The translations under genes were made by a program, and so were the position numbers. Shown in pieces: positions 27,310 through 34,732 of a stretch of DNA of 64,000 nt. The notes below the pieces were generated by a model. That model worked only from the letters and a program-made list of their open reading frames with translations. It made no database searches and was not told the DNA's origin. The stretch comes from Reinekea forsetii (GTDB lineage: Bacteria; Pseudomonadota; Gammaproteobacteria; Pseudomonadales; Natronospirillaceae): NCBI RefSeq assembly GCF_002795845.1, contig NZ_CP011797.1, positions 62,001 to 126,000 on the forward strand. The letters are read 5' to 3'. Positions within the stretch are counted from its first letter, which is position 1. Each line of letters begins with the position of its first letter.

Positions 27310-28134
27310 ATGCTCAGCTATCAACATCAGTACCACGCCGGCAATCACGCCGATGTGTTGAAACATTGGTTGCTCGTGGAATGCCTGGTGCATATGCGAA
27401 AAAAAGACACCCCCTTTGATTACATCGACAGTCACGCCGGGTCCGGGCGCTATCGACTTGACTCGCAGGAGGCGCAAAAAACCGGGGAATACAAGCTCGG
27501 TATTGCTAAACTGATCGATAAAGACTGGCCCGAGCTGTCAGCCTACCTCGATCTGGTGCGCGCCGATCTGGGCAAGCAGCAATACCCGGGTTCACCGGAA
27601 ATCGTCAATCGGCTGCTGCGCCATGGTGACCACAGCTCTTTGTTTGAATTGCACAGTCAGGCGGTGCGCGAATTGGAAAAAAACTGCGCTCGCAAACGTC
27701 AGACGCAGGTCCGCTTTGAAGACGGTCTGGCGGGTATGAGCGCGCTCTTGCCGGTGCACAGTCGGCGCGCATTGGTGCTGGTTGACCCATCCTATGAGGT
27801 CAAGACGGAATACGACGCGGTGACCAGTGCCGTTGAAAAGGCCTGGAAAAAGATGAGCCAAAGTACTATTTTACTCTGGTACCCGGTGGTCGAGCGCAGC
27901 CGAATTGACCGCATGGAACGCCGCCTGGTCCGCTCGGGCATTAAAAACATGCAATTGTTTGAGATGAACGTTGCGGACGATGGAGCGCGTGGCATGACCG
28001 GCTCCGGTCTCATTGCAATCAATCCTCCCTGGACCGTTGCAGCGCGTTTTAATAAGTTGTTTCCGCTCGTCTCGGCGGCCTTGTCGAGTGACGGCACCAG
28101 CCGTACCCGGGTGAAGATCTTAACGGCGGAGTAA
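27310..28134 (+). CDS. rlmJ: 23S rRNA (adenine2030-N6)-methyltransferase RlmJ
   Basis: A 274-residue SAM-dependent rRNA methyltransferase (YhiR family). The N-terminus MLSYQHQYHAGNHADVLKHWLL is nearly diagnostic, followed by DSHAGSGRYRLDS (SAM site) and PGSPEIVNRLLR. The catalytic N-P-P-Y-type motif reads D-P-S-Y here (ALVLVDPSYEVKTEYDAV), where E. coli has D-P-P-Y. Single gene, preceded by a 245-bp divergent region and followed by the persulfide dioxygenase gene. Confidence 0.95.
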   Translation: MLSYQHQYHAGNHADVLKHWLLVECLVHMRKKDTPFDYIDSHAGSGRYRLDSQEAQKTGEYKLGIAKLIDKDWPELSAYLDLVRADLGKQQYPGSPEIVNRLLRHGDHSSLFELHSQAVRELEKNCARKRQTQVRFEDGLAGMSALLPVHSRRALVLVDPSYEVKTEYDAVTSAVEKAWKKMSQSTILLWYPVVERSRIDRMERRLVRSGIKNMQLFEMNVADDGARGMTGSGLIAINPPWTVAARFNKLFPLVSAALSSDGTSRTRVKILTAE

Positions 28135-28196
28135 CGCCTGCCGGGTCGCACCGTCTCTTTACCTGCGGCGCCTGAGCGCCTGCCTTGGAGCACCAG

Positions 28197-29240
28197 ATGA
28201 TTTTTCGACAACTCTATGATATTACCTCGTCGACCTATACCTATTTGTTGGCCTGTGAGAAAACCGGTGCAGCGGTCTTAATTGACCCAGTTTTTGAGCG
28301 GGTGCAACGCGATTTGGCCCTGCTTAAGGAACTTAACCTAAAGCTGGAATTCGCCCTCGATACCCATTGCCATGCCGATCATGTGACCGCGGCCTGGTTA
28401 CTGAAGCAAAAGACCGGTTGTCAGATTGGCACAGCAGCCGTGACCCAGGCCGATGAGGTCGACCGCCCGCTCCAGCATGGTGATCTGCTTGCCTTTGGCC
28501 AAGAGTCACTGCGCGTGATCGCAACGCCCGGGCACACTAACGGTTGTTTGAGTTTTGTCAGTACCGATCTGAGTCGGGTCTTTAGCGGAGATGCCCTGTT
28601 GATTCGCGGCTGCGGACGATGCGATTTTCAACAGGGTGATGCCAAGACCCTATTCCAGTCGATTACCGAGCAGCTCTTCACCTTGCCGGCTGAATGCCTG
28701 ATCTACCCGGGCCACGATTACAATGGTCGTACGGTAAGCACCGTGGCCGAGGAACAGGCATTCAATGCCCGCGTCGGCGGTGGCGCCTCAGAACAAGACT
28801 TTGTTGGCTATATGGCCGCAATGCAACTGCCGCACCCGAAACTGATCGACCATGCGGTGCCGGCCAATTTAAAAAGTGGCCGACCCGACGCCGACGCCAT
28901 GCCCGCCGAACCGAGTTGGGCACCGGTTTACTTCACCTTCTCCGGCGTGCCCGAGGTGACGGTCGAATGGGTGCTCAATAACCGAGAGCGGGTCCAGATC
29001 CTCGATGTGCGCGAAGCTCATGAGCTGGAAAGTCCGGTCGACCGGCTGGTTGATACCCGTATTATTCCATTGGCAGAACTGCGTGGCCAAACCGATAGCT
29101 TGTCGCGTGACCGACCGATTGTTTGCCTATGCCGATCCGGGCGTCGTTCTGCCATGGCCGTGAATATTCTCCAAAAAGCGGGCTTCACCGAGGTGGCCAA
29201 TATTGCCGGTGGTATTCTGCGCTGGCAGGAATTAACCTAA
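28197..29240 (+). CDS. Persulfide dioxygenase-rhodanese fusion (ETHE1/CstB type)
   Basis: A 347-residue fusion. The N-terminal metallo-beta-lactamase-fold domain (about 1-230) has H57-x-H59-x-D61-H62 (THCHADH), a second histidine in TPGHTNG and an aspartate in FSGDALLIRGCGRCDFQQG, the ETHE1 iron site; ETHE1 enzymes oxidise glutathione persulfide to sulfite. The C-terminal rhodanese domain (about 245-347) has the active-site loop C312-R-S-G-R-R-S. Fused enzymes of this kind couple sulfur transfer to persulfide oxidation. ATG at 28197 (TTGGAG upstream) is chosen over an in-frame TTG at 28185. A perfect 30-bp palindrome follows. Confidence 0.9.
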   Translation: MIFRQLYDITSSTYTYLLACEKTGAAVLIDPVFERVQRDLALLKELNLKLEFALDTHCHADHVTAAWLLKQKTGCQIGTAAVTQADEVDRPLQHGDLLAFGQESLRVIATPGHTNGCLSFVSTDLSRVFSGDALLIRGCGRCDFQQGDAKTLFQSITEQLFTLPAECLIYPGHDYNGRTVSTVAEEQAFNARVGGGASEQDFVGYMAAMQLPHPKLIDHAVPANLKSGRPDADAMPAEPSWAPVYFTFSGVPEVTVEWVLNNRERVQILDVREAHELESPVDRLVDTRIIPLAELRGQTDSLSRDRPIVCLCRSGRRSAMAVNILQKAGFTEVANIAGGILRWQELT

Positions 29241-29245
29241 CCGAG

Positions 29246-29275
29246 TTCGTTTGGCGCCGATCGGCGCCAAACGAA
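29246..29275. repeat. Perfect 30-bp palindrome after the persulfide dioxygenase gene
   Basis: TTCGTTTGGCGCC-GATC-GGCGCCAAACGAA starts 5 bases after the stop codon and ends 15 bases before the next ATG. As RNA it gives a 13-bp stem with a GATC loop. No T-run follows, so it may stabilise the upstream message or, as DNA, bind a dimeric regulator. Confidence 0.85.
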
Positions 29276-29290
29276 TCACCAGGAACTGAT

Positions 29291-29917
29291 ATGAATATCG
29301 ATGCCCTGCTACAGGCCGAGACGCATTTTTTTCAGCGCTACCCAGGTGGCTTTGACGACCCGGCGCTGCTGCCGAGTGTAAAGAAGCATCGCGTTGAGAA
29401 GATGGTCGCTCAATGCCAAGAAGCCTTTGCTACGACGGCCTTTACCCATACCGAAGAGGTGGTGCAGAACTGGATCAAGATCGTCGGTCGGTCGTCGATG
29501 GTGTCCCTGTTTGAAAAACCAAAATTCAAAGATTGCTTAAATAGCCTGTCACCGCAAGATAAGCAACAGGCGGTCGAGGCCCTCTATGAGCAGCTGCACG
29601 GTGACGCCGAGTTAGGCCTGAACACCTTGGTCACCCTGTTCGAGCGGCACAAGATGGCCAAGTGGTCGATCCTCTCCGTTGTACCGGCCTACTTTAGGCC
29701 AAGCGTCGAGGTCTTTGTTAAGCCGACCACCGCCAAGGGAGTGATTGCGCATTTTGAGCTCGACGGACTGGTCTATCATTCGCGGCCTAGTTGGTCTTTT
29801 TATCAGGCCTATCGCGCCGAGATCCGCGCCATGAAGGAGCTGGTGGATGTTAATCTGGCCCCCAACAACGCGGCTTTTTCAGGGTTTTTAATGATGTCGA
29901 TCTCAGGATTAAAATAA
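29291..29917 (+). CDS. Conserved hypothetical protein
   Basis: A 208-residue soluble, mostly helical protein with no signal peptide or membrane segment. Recognisable segments are ETHFFQRYPGGFDDPALLPSVKKHRVEKM at the N-terminus (read over residues 10-38), IVGRSSMVSLFEKPKF in the middle and PAYFRPSVEVFVKPTTAK. I recall similar unannotated proteins in other marine gammaproteobacteria but cannot assign a function. The ATG at 29291 is preceded by AGGAACTGAT. It follows the persulfide dioxygenase gene across the palindrome, so joint transcription is possible. Confidence 0.7.
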   Translation: MNIDALLQAETHFFQRYPGGFDDPALLPSVKKHRVEKMVAQCQEAFATTAFTHTEEVVQNWIKIVGRSSMVSLFEKPKFKDCLNSLSPQDKQQAVEALYEQLHGDAELGLNTLVTLFERHKMAKWSILSVVPAYFRPSVEVFVKPTTAKGVIAHFELDGLVYHSRPSWSFYQAYRAEIRAMKELVDVNLAPNNAAFSGFLMMSISGLK

Positions 29918-30008
29918 CCAATCCTATTCTAACCTGCCGAGACGCCGCCAATTGACCTTGAACCGAACTGTAGTTACCTTAGGTGGCTCAGACAAACGAA
30001 AGTTATCG

Positions 30009-30359
30009 ATGCCGCCCCGATTGATCAAATCCCTATCCGGTTACATCCTGTGCCTGTGCAGCTGGTTGATACTGACCTTGGCTGCGCCTCTGAGTGCCGC
30101 CTTGGGTGTCACCGAAGCGGGCTGGATGCGCCTCTGTTCGGCCCAGGGTGTGCATTGGGTTGCGTTGCCTGGCGAACGTCCCGCCGCCACCGTCGATGAC
30201 CGCTGTACCTGCCTGTCCTCGCCTTTGGTCGCGTCCGACTATCCAACTTTGGCTGGCCCGGTACATGCCGCCAGCCCAGATGTTCCGATTCTATTGTCGG
30301 TTTTCAATGCTGCTCTCGTGGCCCGTGCCCAACCGCGAGCGCCGCCGACTCAGCGGTAA
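30009..30359 (+). CDS. Small cysteine-containing envelope protein (DUF2946-like)
   Basis: A 116-residue protein with an N-terminal signal/anchor segment (SGYILCLCSWLILTLAAPLSAALG). The mature part has W-M-R-L-C-S-A-Q-G and a D-D-R-C-T-C pair about 30 residues later, the pattern seen in DUF2946 proteins that accompany copper genes. The next gene encodes a periplasmic copper chaperone, supporting a copper link. ATG at 30009 is used; an in-frame TTG at 29952 would lengthen the leader. Assignment is tentative. Confidence 0.5.
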   Translation: MPPRLIKSLSGYILCLCSWLILTLAAPLSAALGVTEAGWMRLCSAQGVHWVALPGERPAATVDDRCTCLSSPLVASDYPTLAGPVHAASPDVPILLSVFNAALVARAQPRAPPTQR

Positions 30360-30440
30360 TCTGCATGCCATGAAATTGAATACCTATCGGGCCTTTAGCC
30401 CGATGGACGATTAGCTGTTTGAACCCTATTGGAGACACCC

Positions 30441-30893
30441 ATGAAAATATTATCCGCCGCGTTACTGTTCGTGCTTGCCACTTTGTCACTGCCGAGCTTT
30501 GCCGAGGGCGCGCTCGAAGTTCATCAGCCGTGGACGCGAGCCAGTGCCCCTGGTGCCCCGGCCGCAGGTTTTTTAAAAGTTATCAATCGGACCGACAGCG
30601 CAGACATCCTGCTCGATGTCTCCGGCCGCTTTGCTAAGCGCCTAGAATTGCATCAGTCCTTAATGGTCGATGGCATGATGAAAATGATCCACCAGCGTGA
30701 CGGTGTCGCGATACCGGCCGGCGGCGAATTGATACTTGAGCCAGGCAGCTACCATCTGATGTTTATGGGCTTGGCTCAGCCCTTTGTCGTGGGTGAGACC
30801 TACAGCGTTCAACTGACCTTTCAACAGGCGGGTGTAATTGAGGTGATATTACCCGTCCTCAGTGCCGAACCTGGCAGCGACATGGCACATTAA
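30441..30893 (+). CDS. Periplasmic copper chaperone PCu(A)C
   Basis: A 150-residue protein with a signal peptide ending LPSFA-EG. The copper(I)-binding pattern of the family is present: a histidine and methionine cluster in LELHQSLMVDGMMKMIHQRDG followed, about 20 residues on, by the H-x-M-like YHLMFMGL. PCu(A)C proteins deliver copper to the CuA site of cytochrome oxidase. ATG at 30441 is supported by GGAG 6-9 bases upstream. Together with the DUF2946-like gene it forms a likely copper-handling pair. Confidence 0.88.
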   Translation: MKILSAALLFVLATLSLPSFAEGALEVHQPWTRASAPGAPAAGFLKVINRTDSADILLDVSGRFAKRLELHQSLMVDGMMKMIHQRDGVAIPAGGELILEPGSYHLMFMGLAQPFVVGETYSVQLTFQQAGVIEVILPVLSAEPGSDMAH

Positions 30894-30921
30894 CCGTTGG
30901 CGAGGTTTTCGTCTGTGCCGC

Positions 30922-31413
30922 CTAATGTTGCGAAGCGGACATATCCAGTAGTTTAAAGCTGGTATGGCGCAGACGTCGGGAAATGGTTTCGGAAACTTTC
31001 CACAACAAGCGAAAGGCCAGGTGGGGTTGCTCCTCTGACATAAACTTAAGCTGGCGCCTGCTGGTAATGACAAACTGGGTCGTGCCCAATGATTCGGCCA
31101 AACCCGAGCGTGGAGCGCCATCGACCAGGGACAGTTCGCCGAAGGTTTGCGAAGCGCGCAAGACCACCAGCGGTTTGACCAGATTATCGGAGCCGGTCTT
31201 ACTGATCCGAATGGCCCCGCTAATAATCAAACCCATATAGTCTGCCTGGGCGCCTTCATAAAAAATCACCTGACCCCGGTGGGCTTCATACGCGGTAAAA
31301 TAGCGCGCCAAGATACGGATATCCTGCCAATTGAATTCATTTGCCCAATTGGTTTTATCAATCAGCTCGGCCACCGCGAGTGATGAAAATTTTATCGGTT
31401 TGAGTTTGTCCAT
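30922..31413 (-). CDS. Stand-alone cyclic-nucleotide-binding domain protein
   Basis: A 163-residue protein made of one cNMP-binding domain of the Crp/Fnr type: jelly-roll strands from about residue 45, and the phosphate-binding cassette F-G-E-L-S-L-V-D-G-A-P-R-S. There is no helix-turn-helix after the C-terminal dimer helix, so it is not a DNA-binding regulator by itself. The ATG at 31413 has CAGGAT upstream; an in-frame start at 31536 would lie inside the EVE gene and is rejected. Partner unknown. Convergent with the copper chaperone gene. Confidence 0.75.
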   Translation of the reverse strand: MDKLKPIKFSSLAVAELIDKTNWANEFNWQDIRILARYFTAYEAHRGQVIFYEGAQADYMGLIISGAIRISKTGSDNLVKPLVVLRASQTFGELSLVDGAPRSGLAESLGTTQFVITSRRQLKFMSEEQPHLAFRLLWKVSETISRRLRHTSFKLLDMSASQH

Positions 31414-31486
31414 CGCATCCTGACTGCGCAAAACAGCACGCAACAAATAAGTCCAGTCCCCAGTTAAGCACCGAACCGTACGCCAA

Positions 31487-31987
31487 TCAAACAGTGGGTG
31501 TCGTGAATGTCGACTGCTTCTCATTTTGCTGCGCAAGCGCCAAGATTGCGCTGTATTGGGCGGGTAAAACCGGTGAAATACTCAAACGCGCTTGCCTTAA
31601 GACGAGCATGTCCGACAGTTCGACGGCGGCCTTGAGTTGCGCCAAGGTCACTGGCTGAGCCCAGCGTTGGCTGAATTGGATGTCGATCGCACTCCAACGT
31701 AGATTCGAGGCGCTGCTTTTAACATCGAAGTAGGGCGAGGCCGGGTCGATGGCATCGACATCATCATAGGGCGCGCTGATAACCCATGCGCTGCCGACAA
31801 TGGCCGGCACCGCACAGGCTGAATGATAGATCAGCGCCACGTCCCCAACCTGCATCGTGCGCAGAAAATTACGGGCCTGATAGTTGCGAATACCGTTCCA
31901 GCGTTCGCCCGTGTCACCACGATCGGCCAGATCCAAAATAGAAAACTGGTCCGGTTCGGTTTTCAGTAACCAGATGGCGGCGGTCAT
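31487..31987 (-). CDS. EVE domain protein (thymocyte nuclear protein 1 family)
   Basis: A 166-residue protein with the EVE/PUA-like fold: W-L-L-K-T-E-P-D-Q-F-S at the N-terminus, WNGIRNYQARNFLRTMQVGD and RWSAIDIQFSQRW. Relatives bind modified cytosines or act as RNA-modification readers; bacterial cellular roles are unclear. It lies between the cyclo-ligase gene and the cNMP-domain gene on the same strand; gaps are 41 and 73 bp. Confidence 0.88.
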   Translation of the reverse strand: MTAAIWLLKTEPDQFSILDLADRGDTGERWNGIRNYQARNFLRTMQVGDVALIYHSACAVPAIVGSAWVISAPYDDVDAIDPASPYFDVKSSASNLRWSAIDIQFSQRWAQPVTLAQLKAAVELSDMLVLRQARLSISPVLPAQYSAILALAQQNEKQSTFTTPTV

Positions 31988-32028
31988 ACTGGACTCCTCA
32001 GAGGTGGGTAGGCGCCGATTGGCCTAGA

Positions 32029-32628
32029 TTAGTTTGCCGGGATGGGCCCCTTTCGATAAACCCGAGCGTCACTGATGATGGCATCGAGCTGTATATCCCA
32101 TGGCTCCAGTGGTATACGAGCGACCTTCTGGCATTCATGGGCCACGCCGAGCATGGCGGGGCGCTTTGGCCAGCGTGCCGCACCGGCAAAGGTTCGATCA
32201 TAGTAGCCACCGCCCATGCCCAAACGGCCCCCCTGAGGATCGAAGCCGACCAGCGGCAAGAGCACCAGATTAAGCTGCCAAGGCTTGACCAGGGCGGTTT
32301 GATAGGGCTCTGGGATGCCGTACTTATTGGCTTGCATCGGGCTATCAGCATCATAGCGGGCAAATAGTAGGCTGTTCTTAAAGCGATGCAGGACCGGTAA
32401 ATAGAGTTCGATGCGCCACCGGCGACAAGCGGCGACCAAGGGTGTCAAATCGATTTCACCATCCATCGCGGTATAGAGTGCAATGCGCTGCTTTTTGCCT
32501 TGGCCGAGCAGAGGTCTAAGGACTGTTAGTAAACGCTCAGCGGCCAGCGCCTGTTGTTCGGCAGTGAGACCACGGCGAGTAGCACGCAGCTGCTTTCGCA
32601 GTTGAACCTTGGCAGTTAGGGTGGTCAT
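32029..32628 (-). CDS. 5-formyltetrahydrofolate cyclo-ligase
   Basis: A 199-residue ATP-dependent enzyme that converts 5-formyl-THF to 5,10-methenyl-THF. Seen: N-terminal K-x-x-L-R-K-Q-L-R-A-T-R-R, the LVLLPLVGFDPQGGRLGMGGGYYDR signature and C-terminal IPLEPWDIQLDAIIS. It is the ygfA gene of the zapA-ssrS-ygfA locus; the 6S RNA gene lies just upstream on the same strand, as in E. coli. Confidence 0.94.
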   Translation of the reverse strand: MTTLTAKVQLRKQLRATRRGLTAEQQALAAERLLTVLRPLLGQGKKQRIALYTAMDGEIDLTPLVAACRRWRIELYLPVLHRFKNSLLFARYDADSPMQANKYGIPEPYQTALVKPWQLNLVLLPLVGFDPQGGRLGMGGGYYDRTFAGAARWPKRPAMLGVAHECQKVARIPLEPWDIQLDAIISDARVYRKGPIPAN

Positions 32629-32736
32629 GGCGACTCTGAGACAAGAAGGTAGGCTAATCGTGCACGAAAGGTAGCGAGTTGAAAACTGCTATCGAACCAT
32701 CTTGTTAGATGGCGTGGCGCAATGGCCAAAAAATTA

Positions 32737-32911
32737 ATACCCCAGACTACCGCTATCACGTCAGACCTTGAACCAAGCAGTTCAAGGCGGGGACCTTCGC
32801 GATGAATTAGGCTTTCTGCAGAGCAGACATGCACACATCATCGGCTGAAAACCCCCTAAATTCGTAAAATAGGCTCGAGGACTTTTCGCGACTGGCAAAT
32901 AGTCCAGGGAT
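32737..32911 (-). ncRNA. ssrS: 6S RNA
   Basis: About 175 nt on the minus strand between zapA and the cyclo-ligase gene. The 3' half reads GAAAGCCTAATTCATCGCG then CCTTGAACTGCTTGGTTCAAGG, matching the E. coli 6S elements GAGAAGCCTTAAAACTGCG and CCTTGAACCAAGGGTTCAAGG in order and spacing. The ends pair (CCCTGGACTA at the 5' end with TAGTCTGGGG at the 3' end), giving the long closing stem. A TATACT -10 box at 32919-32924 puts the start near 32911, and a run of six T at 32733-32728 follows the 3' end. 6S RNA binds sigma-70 RNA polymerase in stationary phase. Confidence 0.9.
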
Positions 32912-33299
32912 TGCTTTAAGTATAAGGGTATTTAGAAAAAAGACAGTCTTGACATTGGAATTAATTTTTAAAAACTCCATTCCATACCGTGGAATCATGC
33001 CCAATCGGCCGGAATTAGGGGGTTGCAGGCAGTTGATGTTTTTTGTGCAGCGCGATCCAGGGAGGCTAGTGGCGCTTAGGGCTCCAGCCAAGCGGAGGGA
33101 GTATGGTACTGCCAAGAATAAATGGTCAAAAAATCGGCACCGTCAGGTGAGCTTATTAGCGATGATTTAGATCTACAAAGGGTATGGCCGGAGTAATAAG
33201 AATATTAGGAGAAATTACCTATACTGAGGTCAGGGCTATTCGTCAATTTATTGGCACTTTGCATCAGTGGCTAGCGCTATTGCCGGCACCAACAGAATA
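32912..33299. other. Intergenic region between zapA and 6S RNA
   Basis: 388 bp holding the 6S promoter (TATACT at 32919-32924, weak -35) and the zapA 3' flank. I see no credible gene: short open frames here have no ribosome-binding site or family likeness. No tRNA or strong terminator is visible. Confidence 0.5.
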
Positions 33300-33629
33300 T
33301 TAAAATTCACGATCGTCTTGGAAGTTGAATCCGCTGGCATCCTTATCCTGAAACGGCATCGCAGCATCCAGCTTGGCACTCAACCGAGCGATAGCCGAGC
33401 GATCGTTATCATTGCACGGTTTCGCTTCGAGCAGCTCGTGGGTCAGATTGAGAGCCGCCATAACTGCGATGCGTTCCACGCCAAAGACTCGGCCGGTATC
33501 ACGAATTTCTTTCATCTTTTCATTCAGGGTGCTGGCCGCATCGGACAGTTGCTTTTCCTGGCCGGGCGGGCAGGCCACGCGGTAGTCGCGATCCAGGATG
33601 GAAACCGATAGCGTTTTTTGTTCAGTCAT
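33300..33629 (-). CDS. zapA: Cell division protein ZapA
   Basis: A 109-residue protein that cross-links FtsZ filaments. The N-terminal part (VSILDRDYRVACPPGQEKQLSDAASTLNEKM) is the ZapA head domain, followed by a helical coiled coil (VFGVERIAVMAALNLTHELLEAK). Length is that of gammaproteobacterial ZapA. It overlaps the upstream coiled-coil gene by 8 bases, and the pair stands divergent from ygfB, the usual arrangement. Confidence 0.93.
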   Translation of the reverse strand: MTEQKTLSVSILDRDYRVACPPGQEKQLSDAASTLNEKMKEIRDTGRVFGVERIAVMAALNLTHELLEAKPCNDNDRSAIARLSAKLDAAMPFQDKDASGFNFQDDREF

Positions 33630-33834
33630 TGGGATGCTCCATGGCCTTAAGTCGTTCGATCATTGTTTCAACCCTCGACCGAGCCAATTCGTTCTGTTTT
33701 ATCAACCGAGCTCGCTCGGCTTTCCATGCTGCGCGCTCGGCTTGTAACAGGTGTTTTTCCTGCTCGAGCCGTTTATATTCTTTGATCAGCGCGTCGATCT
33801 TGACTTCGAGCGCTAAAAAATCCTGATTCGACAT
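33622..33834 (-). CDS. TIGR02449 family coiled-coil protein
   Basis: A 70-residue, highly charged helical protein (LEVKIDALIKEYKRLEQEKHLL...) predicted to be almost entirely coiled coil. It is the small gene usually found directly upstream of zapA in pseudomonads and relatives (TIGR02449 family). The ATG at 33834 is chosen because the family starts with the short segment before LEVKIDAL; the frame is open to 33921 but that extension has no likeness to relatives. Probably a division-related accessory; function unproven. Confidence 0.85.
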   Translation of the reverse strand: MSNQDFLALEVKIDALIKEYKRLEQEKHLLQAERAAWKAERARLIKQNELARSRVETMIERLKAMEHPND

Positions 33835-34128
33835 TGAGTACCAAATCCTAAAATAACGATAAAACGAATACACTTCGGTGCAAGGCAGCCTCATTGTGTG
33901 AGAACTTAAGCCAAATGTCACTATAGCTCTTTAATAGATTGAAAATCCGTTAAAACAATAGTCTAGCGTGACATCCAAATGCAGTCGCTTGGTTTTCGCT
34001 CGAGTGGAAAATTAGTCGCCAGTCACTGATTCCAGTAGTTGAGCATGATAGCATGACGGCTTTAGTCTAATTTACCCAAATAGTGGGCCCTGCCATCCGC
34101 GGCGCACCCGTTTTGCCTTGGAGCATCC

Positions 34129-34719
34129 ATGACCGTTAGCGATCAATCCGGTATTGAACTGCAGTACGCCGACCTTGCAATCCTCTTTAGAAAGATCGGT
34201 TCAAGTCTTGCGCCGAACTATTTACATGGCTCCTTAGCTGGGGTGCTGTCGGCCGGAAAACGCATGAGCCAGGACGACTGGCTGGACTGGGCGTTGGACC
34301 AGATGGCGCCCAGCGAGGCGCTCCTGGAGGCCCATATCACCGTGTTACAGGGTCTTTATTTTAAAACCCTCGGCGAGTTACAAGATGAAGGGCTCGCTTT
34401 TAGTCTGCTGCTGCCGGATGAGGACGCGCCGTTAGCGGACCGACTCGTTGCCCTCAGCGAATGGGCTGGCTGCTTCCTAGGTGCCTTTGGTTCAACCGGT
34501 GTGGTCACCGAGATCAGCGACATGCCCGCCACCTTGCAAGAAATTCTAGAAGATCTGGCTGAAATTGCGCAGGTGGATGCCGACAGCGGTGAAGAGTTGG
34601 CCAGTGGTGAAAGTGACTTTCTAGCGATCTCCGAACACGTCCGCCTGAGTGCGCTCACGGTGTTTTTGGAATACAACGAACCTCAGCCAGATTCAGTAGA
34701 CGATCAACTGGTCCATTAG
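34129..34719 (+). CDS. YgfB/YecA (UPF0149) family protein
   Basis: A 196-residue acidic helical protein. Family marks: LHGSLAGVLSAG near residue 33 and WAGCFLGAFG near residue 112 with an acidic C-terminal region. UPF0149 proteins of this type (YgfB) have an unclear general role; in pseudomonads YgfB has been linked to beta-lactam response. It sits 13 bases upstream of pepP, the conserved ygfB-pepP order. Confidence 0.92.
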   Translation: MTVSDQSGIELQYADLAILFRKIGSSLAPNYLHGSLAGVLSAGKRMSQDDWLDWALDQMAPSEALLEAHITVLQGLYFKTLGELQDEGLAFSLLLPDEDAPLADRLVALSEWAGCFLGAFGSTGVVTEISDMPATLQEILEDLAEIAQVDADSGEELASGESDFLAISEHVRLSALTVFLEYNEPQPDSVDDQLVH

Positions 34720-34732
34720 AAGGGAGCCCCCA

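Noticed and set aside
31413-31536. N-terminal extension of the cNMP-domain protein
   Set aside because: It would overlap the end of the EVE gene and adds a sequence with no likeness to the family; the ATG at 31413 has a ribosome-binding site.
32807-33115. 102-codon minus-strand open frame over the 6S RNA promoter
   Set aside because: It overlaps the 6S RNA gene and its promoter and has no coding character.
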